Assembly: GCA_031273365.1 (NCBI GenBank)
Contig: JAISSA010000241.1
Span: forward strand, 1 to 26,182
Length of the DNA stretch: 26,182 nucleotides
Source of the DNA: Synergistaceae bacterium
GTDB lineage: Bacteria; Synergistota; Synergistia; Synergistales; Aminobacteriaceae
Direction: 5' to 3'
The notes below the pieces were generated by a model. It was not told the origin of the DNA. It was given only the letters and a program-made list of their open reading frames with translations, and searched no databases. The translations under genes were made by a program, and so were the position numbers. Of this stretch, positions 7,964-15,981 are shown piece after piece. Positions within the stretch are counted from its first letter, which is position 1. Every line of letters starts with the position of its first letter.

Positions 7964-10900
7964 CTAGAAAAACTCCCTCCAGTATTGCAGATGCGGGACG
8001 ACCCGCTCGAGGCTGACATCCGGAGCCGAATCCGTCGCGATCGCGGGAATCTGCAGAACCGTACCCTCCGCAAGGACGTTGAGGTCCTTCAGTTCCTCGT
8101 ACCCTCTCAGCAGTTCCAGCGCTCCCTTCTGAAGCTCCCTGACGCCAAGAAACAGGCTGCCCTGCGAAGCGGAAATCCCCACGATCTTGACGTCGGCGAA
8201 AAGAAGAGCCTGCTGCCCGTTTTTCCATTTGGAAACGCCCGTCATGGGGTCCAGCGCGTAAAACCTGCCGTCCCCCAGAGCCTCGCAGTGTTCCTGCGTG
8301 CCCGGCTTCCGGGTGCGCGGAATGAAGGTGGAGACGTACAGGACCCCGCCGGAGAGGAACGGCGCGCTGGTGACGTATTCCGCATCCGTCGGCCGGCGAT
8401 CGTGGTCCATCTTCGGACGAAGCTTCAGGCTCCAGCCGAGGGCGTCGGTCGGTACCGGCGTCTGGTCTTCGCTCACTCCGTATGACGGAATATACCCCGG
8501 GTCGAGCAGGTATTTGAGCGAAATCAGGTCCGAGGTCGTCGGCGGAGAAGTCCTTTTTTCCACCTGGCCCAGGTTCAGGGCGAAGATGTACTGCTCGTCG
8601 TTTTTCAGCACCCTCTGTTCCGAAAAATCCGGAACCATCAGGTCCGACGTTCCGCCGAACAGCCATCGCCCGCCCTTCGCGGTTCTGCCGGCCGAGATCG
8701 CCTTCGTCAGCGCCACCGGTTTCTTCGCGGACGAGAGCAGGCGGAACACGGGGGCAAGCGCCCAGTCGTTCAGGTCCCGCGTCGTGTCGCAGCGCAGGAC
8801 CCATCCCTCGCTGTCGCCGGTGATGAATTCCGTCGTTTTGGAAGTCGATGACCCGCTGGAATTTGAAGAGAAGTACGTCACCGGCGTTATCCCCATGCCC
8901 GGCATGTCGATCTTTCTGACGATGCTTCCATCTTTGGGGCTGAAGATGTAAAGCGCCTTCCCCTGGCTGTCGGCTCCGAAGTGGTAGCCCAGCCCTCCGG
9001 GAATGATCCCCACGTCCGCGGTCTCCGTGTGGAGAAGGGCGGGCGACACGATGGTCAGCCCGAGGTCGCTGTAGTCGTAATTCCCGCTGCCGGCGGCCGC
9101 TCCCCAGCGTTTGACGCCATCGGCGGGGTTCTTTTCGACCTCGGCGTAGCGGACGTTGTCGATGGCCCACCGAAAAACGGGCTCTGATCCGGGCCGGGTG
9201 ACGTCCATGGCGTAAAATGAGTTGCCGCCCCAGCCCAGAGCCCCCAGCATACAGGTCCGGGGAGTCCCGTCGATCGTGACGTCGCCGAAGGACAGCATTC
9301 CGTCCAGGAGCACCAGAGGACGGGACGCCAGCGTCCTGTCTCCGTCTCCGTCGATCCAGGTGCGGCCATCCAGAAATTTCTGGTCCCGAATGCGGTGCTG
9401 GAAGATATTGGGCGGAATGAAGGCCCACTCTTCCCCGCCTTTGTCGTAGTTCAGGGAGTGCAGGACTCCGCGGTTGGTCTGAAGGTAAATCCGCTTCTCC
9501 CGCGGGGCTATGCCCTCCAGATCGGCGCTGCCCACGATCGCGACGCCGGAGTGCTCCATGTCGCCGAGAATTCCCGGTTCGCCCGGATAGCGAAGGAGCC
9601 AGTCCCTGAACTTCGCCGCGTGCTCCGCCGGAACCTGGGCCAGAGCGGCAAAATCCTTATCGTTCAGCGCTTTCAGGCTGACGAGAGCGGAATCGGACGT
9701 TCCCGCCGGACCTTTCGTCGTATAGACCCGGCGATTGCCGACGTCGGCGCTCATGAGCGCGTCGGCCTCCCACCTCATGGCCGCTTTCTGCGCGCCGTCC
9801 TTCGGGATGTCATACCGGGCAAAGGAACTTTTCCACTGTTTTTGCGTATTGAGGCTGTAAAACGAAGAAAAAAGCGCCCTTTCCCCGTTGTCCGAGTCCT
9901 CGTAGATGGGCAGGAGGACCGGCGCGCCCGCGGAAAACTGCTCGGTTCGAATTTTCTGCATGATGGACTGGAGCGCGTTGAGCAGGTCGGGGGCATTGTC
10001 CGCAAAATACGGCTCGACGGTGGTATCCGGCCTGCCGTCCCTGAGGGGCTGCCCGGCGTGCGCCATTCGGCGGATGGCCTTGCGCATGCGTTTGCTGCTG
10101 GAGTCGTCCGTCCTGTCGGGGGCGTAGGGGTCCCCGTCCCGGTTCGCGTCGTCCATCGGCACCATGCCCACGAAAATCGTCCGAATCGGATTGTCCATCT
10201 CGTAGTTCCGCTCGATCCACTTCGAGCCGGTCCAGTGACGTCCCCTCAGGGTTCGGGAGTTCAGGTAAAGGTTCTTCAGGGAGTTCTGGATGGTTATGGC
10301 GGCCTCCCTGTCGTTGCCTCCCGTGAAGACGACCAGCCAGTTGGACTGGCAGGACCCGGTGACGGGGAAGTACCCGCGCGTGTCGGAGGCCTCCGGGCCC
10401 TCCGTGAAGGGCAGGATGCCGGCGAGCGGGGAGAAGAAGTCGATGACGCTCCCCAGCGCGGTGCCGGTCATGAGCCCCTCCGAGTTGCGCAAACGGTTCA
10501 TGATCACGCTCGTCTGCTGCTTCATCTGGTACTTCAGTCCCCTCAGCCAGTCGTAGTATCCCAGGTGCTGCGTTTTGACGCCCCTGACCCCCCGAGCGTA
10601 GGTGACCGCGTATTGAGCATCCCCGGGCGTGCCGAGCACCTGCAGGTTCATGCCGCCCCGCACGTGAAAGCCGTCGCGCCCGTAAATCATCCTGGACAGA
10701 TCGGGAGCGCCGCTGGGGGCGATCTCGTCGTTGACGATTCTGCCCGTCAGGGGCACGCCGTTGGCGAAGTTGATCTGTTCGATGCCGTCGATCAGTTCGC
10801 GGAAGGCAATGACGCTCGGGGTCGGGCGGAAGGTCCCATCTCCCTGCAGCGTGTACATGACGTCGAAGGGAACGCGCAGCAGCGCGCGGAAGACGTGGCG

Positions 10901-12076
10901 CTTCATCCTCTCCCTGTCGCCGTCCAGGTAGTTGTCGGCGTAGCGCTGGCTTACCTCTTCCTTGTAGACGTTCAGGATTCCGCTGTAGCCGACCTCCCCC
11001 ATGCTGTAATCGCCCAGTCCGCCACCCGAAATCCCCGCCGCCACGGCTATGGGGGTGGGCGGATCGCTGATTCCCGAGTAGCCGCTCGGGGCCGATCCGT
11101 AAGGAAAATGAATCGGGGTTCTCTTCCCGTTGTGGATGGCATAAAACATGTCCGATTTCTTTCCGGTGTAATAAGGCTCCACGTAGTCCTCGTCCCTCCT
11201 GTAGGGAGGCCTCCGAATGACCGCCGCGCGCGCGTTGACGTCCCAGAAATGCTCGGCAAAATCGCTGACGACTCCGATCTTCATTTTGGAAAGAATATCG
11301 GCGTTTTCCGGGCTCAGGAGACGCCACAGCACCAGTTTCATCTTGTACATCTTGCTGTCGTTCGGCATCAAAGAGTTTCGCGCAACATCGTCGGGCATGG
11401 GTTTTCCGGCCATCGAGCCTCCCGGCAGGTAAGGCTTCATCTCCCCGGGAAACATGGAGGCGTCGCTGCCGCCGTCCCAGTTTGCCATTCTGGTCTCGAG
11501 AAACGTCAGCAGATAAGGCCTGTTCGGATCCGGCGAATAGTAGCTGTCGGGGTCTCCGATCCGGTTGTTGGATACGTCCACGTCTCTGCCCGCGCGCGAG
11601 TACCCCAGCCAGTCGGACCTTCTGGTGTTCGGCAGACTGATGAGCTCCCAGTTGGACAGCTCCGTGCCCTGGTAAGGCGACACGAAGGGAAGGGTCAGGC
11701 CGTTGTTCTCCAGTCTGGCCTTCTGATCGGGCGGGTATCCTTTGCTCACGGGACGCCCTCCCATGCCGTAGGTCATCTCCTTCAGGAGGCTCGCCCGAAA
11801 GTTGGCGTCGCGCATGATGCTCCAGTCTCTTTGCATCACTTTGTCGTTCCACGAGTTGAACACCGGCAACTGCCCTTTCATCGACATCGCCATGGACGTC
11901 GAACTGTCCAGAAAAAAGAGCACGTTGGGCATCATGCCGGTGAAGACCGCGTCCTCCACGGGATAGGTGCTCTTCCGAAACGCCCGGAAGGACACCGCCG
12001 CCTGCGCGGCCGCTCCCTGCAAAATCCATGTAAAAATCAAAAACATGGCCCACGCCATCCTGATTTTTCGTTTCAT
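7964..12076 (-). CDS. pilY1: PilY1-like type IV pilus tip protein (vWA plus beta-propeller)
   Basis: A 1370-residue exported protein. A signal peptide (MKRKIRMAWAMFLIFTWILQ, cleavage near AQA) leads into a von Willebrand A domain whose metal site is D57-S59-S61 in VLFFLDSSTSM. From about residue 725 the sequence matches the PilY1 C-terminal beta-propeller in style: EDSDNGERALFSSFYSLNTQ, then GALGWGGNSFYAMDVTRPG near 945 and a Ca-loop-like DGDGDRT. PilY1 proteins sit at the pilus tip, govern extension/retraction and act in adhesion and surface sensing. A ribosome site GAGGAG lies 9-10 nt before ATG 12076. Upstream are three minor pilin-like genes, the usual partners in the priming complex; the next gene abuts the stop. 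The propeller assignment rests on motif style, not on an alignment. Confidence 0.88.
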   Translation of the reverse strand: MKRKIRMAWAMFLIFTWILQGAAAQAAVSFRAFRKSTYPVEDAVFTGMMPNVLFFLDSSTSMAMSMKGQLPVFNSWNDKVMQRDWSIMRDANFRASLLKEMTYGMGGRPVSKGYPPDQKARLENNGLTLPFVSPYQGTELSNWELISLPNTRRSDWLGYSRAGRDVDVSNNRIGDPDSYYSPDPNRPYLLTFLETRMANWDGGSDASMFPGEMKPYLPGGSMAGKPMPDDVARNSLMPNDSKMYKMKLVLWRLLSPENADILSKMKIGVVSDFAEHFWDVNARAAVIRRPPYRRDEDYVEPYYTGKKSDMFYAIHNGKRTPIHFPYGSAPSGYSGISDPPTPIAVAAGISGGGLGDYSMGEVGYSGILNVYKEEVSQRYADNYLDGDRERMKRHVFRALLRVPFDVMYTLQGDGTFRPTPSVIAFRELIDGIEQINFANGVPLTGRIVNDEIAPSGAPDLSRMIYGRDGFHVRGGMNLQVLGTPGDAQYAVTYARGVRGVKTQHLGYYDWLRGLKYQMKQQTSVIMNRLRNSEGLMTGTALGSVIDFFSPLAGILPFTEGPEASDTRGYFPVTGSCQSNWLVVFTGGNDREAAITIQNSLKNLYLNSRTLRGRHWTGSKWIERNYEMDNPIRTIFVGMVPMDDANRDGDPYAPDRTDDSSSKRMRKAIRRMAHAGQPLRDGRPDTTVEPYFADNAPDLLNALQSIMQKIRTEQFSAGAPVLLPIYEDSDNGERALFSSFYSLNTQKQWKSSFARYDIPKDGAQKAAMRWEADALMSADVGNRRVYTTKGPAGTSDSALVSLKALNDKDFAALAQVPAEHAAKFRDWLLRYPGEPGILGDMEHSGVAIVGSADLEGIAPREKRIYLQTNRGVLHSLNYDKGGEEWAFIPPNIFQHRIRDQKFLDGRTWIDGDGDRTLASRPLVLLDGMLSFGDVTIDGTPRTCMLGALGWGGNSFYAMDVTRPGSEPVFRWAIDNVRYAEVEKNPADGVKRWGAAAGSGNYDYSDLGLTIVSPALLHTETADVGIIPGGLGYHFGADSQGKALYIFSPKDGSIVRKIDMPGMGITPVTYFSSNSSGSSTSKTTEFITGDSEGWVLRCDTTRDLNDWALAPVFRLLSSAKKPVALTKAISAGRTAKGGRWLFGGTSDLMVPDFSEQRVLKNDEQYIFALNLGQVEKRTSPPTTSDLISLKYLLDPGYIPSYGVSEDQTPVPTDALGWSLKLRPKMDHDRRPTDAEYVTSAPFLSGGVLYVSTFIPRTRKPGTQEHCEALGDGRFYALDPMTGVSKWKNGQQALLFADVKIVGISASQGSLFLGVRELQKGALELLRGYEELKDLNVLAEGTVLQIPAIATDSAPDVSLERVVPHLQYWREFF

Positions 12077-12285
12077 GATTTCAACTCCTCGCTCACAAAA
12101 TACCTGTAGGGCTGCATTATCTATCTTCCATAATCTTCCGTAATCTTCTATAATCTTCCAGACAGCCTGCTAATTAAGAACGTTTCATCTAAATAGTATG
12201 GAATCGCAAAACACTACGGCTGTCAAGCTCTTAATACGGGGGACTTTGGCGTATTGTCCTTCCCGTGCGGGGTCTGTCGATCCCG
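12077..12285. other. Gap before pilY1 holding a 10-bp phased repeat
   Basis: A 209-bp AT-rich spacer inside the otherwise compact pilus operon. It contains the four-unit repeat listed separately. On the minus strand there is an exact TTGACA (12226-12221), but the nearest -10-like hexamers (CATACT, TACTAT) sit 20-22 bp away, too far for a standard promoter. A separate promoter for pilY1 is possible but not established. No small gene was found. Confidence 0.4.
12121..12160. repeat. Four 10-bp direct repeats upstream of pilY1
   Basis: Four consecutive 10-bp units, ctatcttcca, taatcttccg, taatcttcta and taatcttcca, share the core ATCTTC. The period is about one turn of the helix, so the units face the same side of DNA, as in regulator arrays. 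They lie about 45-85 bp upstream of the pilY1 start codon. Confidence 0.85.
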
Positions 12286-12990
12286 CTAATCCAGAACCTG
12301 GATGAAGGCCTCCTCGGCCGTGCGGACCAGTTTTCGGGCGCCGCGCGCGTCGATGTCGAAAAGTCTGGCCCGAACCAGGTACGCGCCGTACTTTTTTACA
12401 GGAAAGTTTCCGCTTCCACTCCCGCCTGAGCCGTTTTCGTTGGTGCCCTTGTCCGACACGTTCTGGTCGCCGTCGGTGGACATTCCTCCTCCCCCGGCGG
12501 AGGAGAGCTTCGACGGCTTTATGGGAGGCGGCAGTTCCTTCATCTGCATCGGGTCGCTCCTGAGAGGCGGCCGCAGCCGGTTGGGCTCGTAGCACATGTC
12601 GTAAACGCTCATCTCCAGTCGCTGACGGCCCACGCCGTTGCCGACGGCGACGTCGTAGCTCAGGTTCCCGCCGCCGAAACGCAGGTCGCTCAGATTCGTG
12701 ATGTCTTCGCTGTTCAGAACGACGGGCACGTGCATGGCAACGCTGCCGCCGGCGTCGCCCGACAGGTTGGTCTGCAGGATCAGTCCCTTGACGGTCTGTA
12801 TGGCGTCGACCATCGTGGTGTGGTTCACGTAGCTCTTCTGCTGGACGCCGGCCGTCCAGGAAAAGCTGAAGGTCATGTCGAAAATGAGTGCGGTCAGGAC
12901 GCTTCCGACCAGCACGACGATCAGCGCCAGAATCAGCGCTGTGCCCACGTGTCTGTGGATCCCGAACGGTTTCGATTTTTTATCCTTCAT
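12286..12990 (-). CDS. PilX-like minor pilin / pilus assembly membrane protein
   Basis: A 234-residue protein with a Lys/His-rich N-terminus (MKDKKSKPFGIHRHVG) followed by one hydrophobic helix (TALILALIVVLVGSVLTALI) and an extracytoplasmic domain. This matches PilX-type minor pilins, which keep a Gly before the cleavage site and hydrophobic start but lack the Glu5 of classical pilins. Residues ~150-205 are low-complexity Pro/Gly/Ser/Asn (GGGGMSTDG, GSGGSGSGN), probably a flexible linker before a short C-terminal strand region. ATG 12990 is chosen because AAGGAT lies 7 nt upstream; a longer frame reaches back to 13092, but that part overlaps the previous gene. The start region overlaps tandem copies of TTTTTATCCTTC. 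Acts with the neighbouring pilins and PilY1. Confidence 0.8.
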   Translation of the reverse strand: MKDKKSKPFGIHRHVGTALILALIVVLVGSVLTALIFDMTFSFSWTAGVQQKSYVNHTTMVDAIQTVKGLILQTNLSGDAGGSVAMHVPVVLNSEDITNLSDLRFGGGNLSYDVAVGNGVGRQRLEMSVYDMCYEPNRLRPPLRSDPMQMKELPPPIKPSKLSSAGGGGMSTDGDQNVSDKGTNENGSGGSGSGNFPVKKYGAYLVRARLFDIDARGARKLVRTAEEAFIQVLD

Positions 12991-13004
12991 CTTTTTATCC
13001 TTCG

Positions 13005-14066
13005 TCAATTTCTTATCCTCCACGTTATAGCCTTCGTGGCCACACGGTACGAGAGCGCGTCGGACGCGATGGGAGGCAGCCAGGACGGCCATCCGCCCGG
13101 CTGTGTTTTGACGGCGACGGCGTCTCTTTCGTTGCCCCGGGCCGCGATGTACATCGTCAGGAGGCGGGAGGCGGCGTTGTAGGCGAACTGCAACCCCACG
13201 ATGTTGTGCGCCAGAACGTCAATCGTGCTGGTCGACTCGTCCGTGTAGTCGCTGCCGAAGATCACCTGCACCAGCTCGCCGTCGGGGCTGAGGTAAAGGC
13301 GCGCCGCCTGAAGCAGGTGCACCTCGTCGAGCCCCGTGAGCACTCCCTCCATATCCTGACCCGCGTCGGCCGCCAGGGTCGCGCGCAGTCCGTCCGCGGT
13401 CCATTCCTTCATCAGCAGGGGAATTCTGAGCGTTGGAAACAGAAGCCACGACGCGGGGTTTCTGCCGCGCGACGCCGCGTCGTCCGTGAGGCCGATCAGT
13501 CGCCCGTCGTACCTGAAGTTCTCCAAAAACGCCCTTCCGGGGCCGGAGGGAGAGAGCAGCTCCGTAACGGTGACCGTGGCGCCACGGTGAACTTTGACGT
13601 CCGACGAGGTAAAGGCCCTGACCCCCGTGGGCACGGCCCAGGCGTAATACAGCTCCGGTCCGACGTAAACGTCTCCGCCGTCGAGGGTGGTCTGCTGCAT
13701 CGCCGAAACGTCGTACACATTCGAGGGATTGGCCTTTCCGACGGTGACGGGTCCTCCCCAGACTCCGCCGGAGGTTCCCATCAGCGCCATGATGGGCGAT
13801 CGTGTCGGGTACGCGAACGCGGATGCGAAAGAACCCGCCCCCTTCCTGTTGTTGGGCATGCCGAGGCCGATCAGCGTAAACTCGCGCCCCAGCCTCTGGA
13901 TGGCCAGCTCCATCTCCGCGTTTGCCGTCATGTAAGCGTCACTCTGGGAAAATATGCCGAAGGCGAACCAGAGCACGATAACGGCAGCCCCTCCGAGGAT
14001 GGACGTGATCGTCAGGGTGATCAGCAGTTCCGCAAAAGAGAATGCTTTTCCCGTCCTGGTTTTCAT
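13005..14066 (-). CDS. PilW-like minor prepilin
   Basis: A 353-residue protein with a type IV prepilin N-terminus: short basic leader MKTRTGKA, then FSFAELLITLTITSILGGAA with Glu at +5. The residue before the cleavage point is Ala rather than the usual Gly, which some minor pilins and pseudopilins tolerate. The long exported domain (~320 residues) is unusually large for a pilin and fits PilW-type proteins that sit near the pilus tip. A strong ribosome site (AGGAGG) lies just before ATG 14066. It follows the PilV-like gene by 17 nt, and the start of the PilX-like gene is 14 nt past its stop. Prepilin peptidase and the assembly ATPase are not in the window. Confidence 0.83.
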   Translation of the reverse strand: MKTRTGKAFSFAELLITLTITSILGGAAVIVLWFAFGIFSQSDAYMTANAEMELAIQRLGREFTLIGLGMPNNRKGAGSFASAFAYPTRSPIMALMGTSGGVWGGPVTVGKANPSNVYDVSAMQQTTLDGGDVYVGPELYYAWAVPTGVRAFTSSDVKVHRGATVTVTELLSPSGPGRAFLENFRYDGRLIGLTDDAASRGRNPASWLLFPTLRIPLLMKEWTADGLRATLAADAGQDMEGVLTGLDEVHLLQAARLYLSPDGELVQVIFGSDYTDESTSTIDVLAHNIVGLQFAYNAASRLLTMYIAARGNERDAVAVKTQPGGWPSWLPPIASDALSYRVATKAITWRIRN

Positions 14067-14083
14067 CTCTTCCTCCTTACCCG

Positions 14084-14584
14084 CTACAGCAGAGAATCGT
14101 CCGAGACCGTCTCACTGGAAAAGATGTTGTAGCTCCTGCCCATGCTCACAATGAGCTTTCCCGTTTTGTTGTTCCCTCCGTAGATCTTCAGGTCGATGAC
14201 GCGCTTCCCGGCAGATTCCTGTCCTGCCCTGGGAACGATGGTGAATCCGTTGACGCGGGCAAGCCTGTTTGTCCTGTCCCAGGTCCCGTTCAGGGCGTTC
14301 GCGGCCTTCTCGAAGGCGTCCTCGGGGGACGGGTGGCCCGGCGTCGGCCACAGCGACTCGAAAGTCTGGACCCAGTTGAAAAGCAGCTCGCGCCCCTTCA
14401 TTTCCCGCCGGGCGAAAGTGTAGCTTCCGGTGCTCCACCCCAGCGTGGAGAAAATCGCGCCTGTGGCGAGCGCGAGGACGACGATCAGAACCAGGCACTC
14501 CGCGATGCCGATGCCCTTGCGCGATTTCGCGGGCCCGATTTTTCGACGCGCTTCTTTCCGATATTCTTCATATTCTTCTCTCAT
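14084..14584 (-). CDS. PilV-like minor prepilin, first gene of the pilus operon
   Basis: A 166-residue prepilin. The leader MREEYEEYRKEARRKIGPAK plus SRKG is long and charged, and is followed by the cleavage motif G|IGIAECLVLIVVLALATGAI with Glu at +5. The exported part (~115 residues) begins with an amphipathic continuation of the helix (TFARREMKGRELLFNWVQTF). The EEYEEY in the leader comes from an exact 9-bp tandem duplication (14561-14578). ATG 14584 has GAAGGAA just upstream. A sigma70-type promoter lies 66-95 nt upstream, so this gene heads the operon through pilY1. Similar class II minor pilins occur at tips of competence and type IV pili; the exact family is uncertain. Confidence 0.8.
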   Translation of the reverse strand: MREEYEEYRKEARRKIGPAKSRKGIGIAECLVLIVVLALATGAIFSTLGWSTGSYTFARREMKGRELLFNWVQTFESLWPTPGHPSPEDAFEKAANALNGTWDRTNRLARVNGFTIVPRAGQESAGKRVIDLKIYGGNNKTGKLIVSMGRSYNIFSSETVSDDSLL

Positions 14585-14649
14585 TTCCTTCGCCTCCGTC
14601 GATGCGATTGTCCATTTTACTTACTTCTTCTCTATGTTTTATTGAGATA

Positions 14650-14679
14650 ATCTTAGCGCGTATGCGCGCATTTTGTCAA
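14650..14679 (-). promoter_or_regulatory. Sigma70-type promoter of the pilus operon
   Basis: On the minus strand an exact -35 TTGACA (14679-14674) and a -10 TAAGAT (14655-14650) are separated by 18 bp. The spacer holds a GC-rich near-palindrome (GCGCGCATACGCGC) in otherwise AT-rich DNA, a possible repressor site. Upstream DNA is A/T-tract rich, like an UP element. The distance to ATG 14584 is about 60 nt. Confidence 0.75.
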
Positions 14680-14702
14680 GATATAAAATATATAAAATAA
14701 AA

Positions 14703-14712
14703 AATGATCATT
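14703..14712. promoter_or_regulatory. AATGATCATT palindrome between divergent promoters
   Basis: A perfect 10-bp palindrome lies between the minus-strand pilus promoter and the plus-strand promoter of the small ribbon-helix-helix gene. Such proteins bind short palindromes as dimers, so this is a candidate operator; the link is inference. Confidence 0.35.
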
Positions 14713-14762
14713 AAGGATAAAGGCGCATGTCAATAATATTTTAATAGAACTAAGAATGCATC

Positions 14763-14791
14763 TTGACAGGTGAAGAAATGCTCATTATGAT
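14763..14791 (+). promoter_or_regulatory. Near-consensus promoter of the ribbon-helix-helix gene
   Basis: TTGACA (14763-14768), a 17-bp spacer and TATGAT (14786-14791) make a strong sigma70-type promoter. Transcription would start near 14798, leaving about 43 nt of leader before ATG 14841. This also argues against earlier start codons in the same frame, which overlap the promoter. Confidence 0.8.
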
Positions 14792-14840
14792 CCTCCATCG
14801 GGAAACAAAAAATTTTACTTCACCGTATGGAGGAGATACA

Positions 14841-15008
14841 ATGCAACCATTGAGAAAAGACAGAGAGTGGAAATTTATATCGATACGGATATCGGATGAT
14901 CTGAAACGGAAATACCAGATAAAGCTTCTCGAAAACAGATCGACGACGCAGAAAGACATCATCGAGCACATCAACCGTTATGTAGGCAGCGCCGTTCCCG
15001 AAGAATAG
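14841..15008 (+). CDS. Small ribbon-helix-helix DNA-binding protein
   Basis: A 55-residue protein with the pattern of Arc/MetJ/CopG-type regulators: a basic start, a strand WKFISIRISDD (~9-19), a first helix LKRKYQIKLLEN (~20-31), a polar turn RSTTQ and a second helix KDIIEHINRYVG (~37-48). Such proteins bind DNA as dimers through the paired strands. ATG 14841 is set by the ribosome site GGAGGAGA 5 nt upstream and by the promoter placement; an in-frame ATG at 14763 is rejected because it lies on the -35. The gene is more AT-rich than its neighbours, which suggests recent gain, and it has no toxin-like partner. It may control itself or the divergent pilus operon. Confidence 0.75.
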   Translation: MQPLRKDREWKFISIRISDDLKRKYQIKLLENRSTTQKDIIEHINRYVGSAVPEE

Positions 15009-15098
15009 AGGGGCAGTTTCCGGAGGCCTGAATTTCGACAGGCGTAACCGTTCAAACTCAGGGGAGGGCAGAGCGCGCCAGTGTCGACAGGTTAAAAA

Positions 15099-15157
15099 AT
15101 TAACGGGGTCAGGGGACTGCGTCCCCTGCGGGGTATGGGGCAGAGCCCCATGGTTTT
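15099..15157. repeat. Twin-hairpin dispersed element, copy 1
   Basis: After ATTAACGGGG come two perfect hairpins: CAGGGGAC-tgc-GTCCCCTG (15110-15128) and ATGGGGC-aga-GCCCCAT (15135-15151), then GGTTTTT. A copy in the opposite orientation is at 20283-20344. It lies between the 3' ends of the convergent ribbon-helix-helix gene and the seven-gene operon, and may end transcription on the plus strand (second hairpin followed by T5). Confidence 0.8.
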
Positions 15158-15189
15158 TGATCTTTAGAGGTCAATCGAGGCCGGCGGCG

Positions 15190-15981
15190 TTATGGCAACA
15201 GCACCCTCCGCCCCCGCGTGCCCGAGAGCGCAAGTTTTACCTCCTCGAACGAAAGTTCGGCGAGGAGCATGGGGGTGCAGCGGCTGCGGGAAATTTCCTC
15301 GAGGCGATGGGCATCGGACGATCGCACGAGAGTGCGTCCGGGGTAGCGTTTTTTCCAGCCCTCGAGCTCGGCGTGCGAAGCGCGGGGCGATATTTCGACG
15401 GCGGAGCAGGGGAAATTTTCCGGAAGCTGCCCCAGAACGGCCTCACAGGAAAACGATGGGCGGTCGAGGTGCGCGGGGATGACGATGGCGCCCGCCTCCA
15501 TGCCGCGGGCGGCGATTTCGTCCAGGGGGTACTGCGCCCCCTGGACCAGCAGAATTGGCTCCTGGTCCAGAACGTTGTTGTCCTGATCGATGACGAGCTG
15601 AAAGCCGAAAACGTCCTCCCGGTTGCGGATGGGCGGCATACGTCGCCACAGCCAGTCCTGAAAGGTCCGCGCCCCGGCCTCGTCCTCGAAGATCACAACG
15701 ACGTGGATGTCCTCCATGCTCTGGACTTCCATTCCTGGAAGTACAACAGGACCCGGAAGCGCGACGGAGTCCGGGTCGGGGGAACCATGCTGCGCCGCGT
15801 CCCGCAGCGCGGCGAAATTTCCCGTGTGATTGTGGTCCGTCACGGCGATGAGGTCGATGCCCCCGTCCCGACAGCGGGCGACGATTTCGGGCGCGCCCAT
15901 TTCCGGGTCGGCGCAGGGCGACAGCACGGTGTGCAGGTGCAGGTCGATCCAAAAGCGATGCAGTTCAGCTTCCGCGGACAT
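15190..15981 (-). CDS. PHP-domain metal-dependent phosphoesterase
   Basis: A ~263-residue cytoplasmic protein of the PHP superfamily, hydrolases with a trinuclear metal site. The four motifs are present: HLH in IDLHLHTVLSPCAD near the N-terminus, the VTDHNHTGN motif (~48-56), the central His in IPAHLDRPSF, and the C-terminal DAH in RSSDAHRLEEI. The fold closely follows stand-alone PHP proteins that act on small phosphate esters or nucleotides; the substrate is unknown. The start is GTG 15984 or ATG 15981, both inside the end of the upstream DRTGG gene, so translation is coupled; no strong ribosome site is visible. It is the last gene of the seven-gene operon, and a twin-hairpin repeat follows. 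Confidence 0.9.
   Translation of the reverse strand: MSAEAELHRFWIDLHLHTVLSPCADPEMGAPEIVARCRDGGIDLIAVTDHNHTGNFAALRDAAQHGSPDPDSVALPGPVVLPGMEVQSMEDIHVVVIFEDEAGARTFQDWLWRRMPPIRNREDVFGFQLVIDQDNNVLDQEPILLVQGAQYPLDEIAARGMEAGAIVIPAHLDRPSFSCEAVLGQLPENFPCSAVEISPRASHAELEGWKKRYPGRTLVRSSDAHRLEEISRSRCTPMLLAELSFEEVKLALSGTRGRRVLLP

Noticed and set aside
7524..12053. Two long minus-strand frames (634 and 747 codons) out of phase with pilY1
   Set aside because: They overlap pilY1 in another frame and have Arg/Gly-rich products without domains; no frameshift is needed since the pilY1 frame is continuous.
9395..12109. Plus-strand open frame of 904 codons opposite pilY1
   Set aside because: Antisense shadow: low-complexity Arg/Val/His composition, no ribosome site, and the minus frame encodes a full PilY1 with signal peptide.
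12121..12160. CRISPR-like array
   Set aside because: The repeats are 10 bp and contiguous with no spacers; no cas genes are present.
14763..14840. Longer start of the ribbon-helix-helix protein at ATG 14763
   Set aside because: The start lies on a strong promoter's -35 box, and a better ribosome site precedes ATG 14841.
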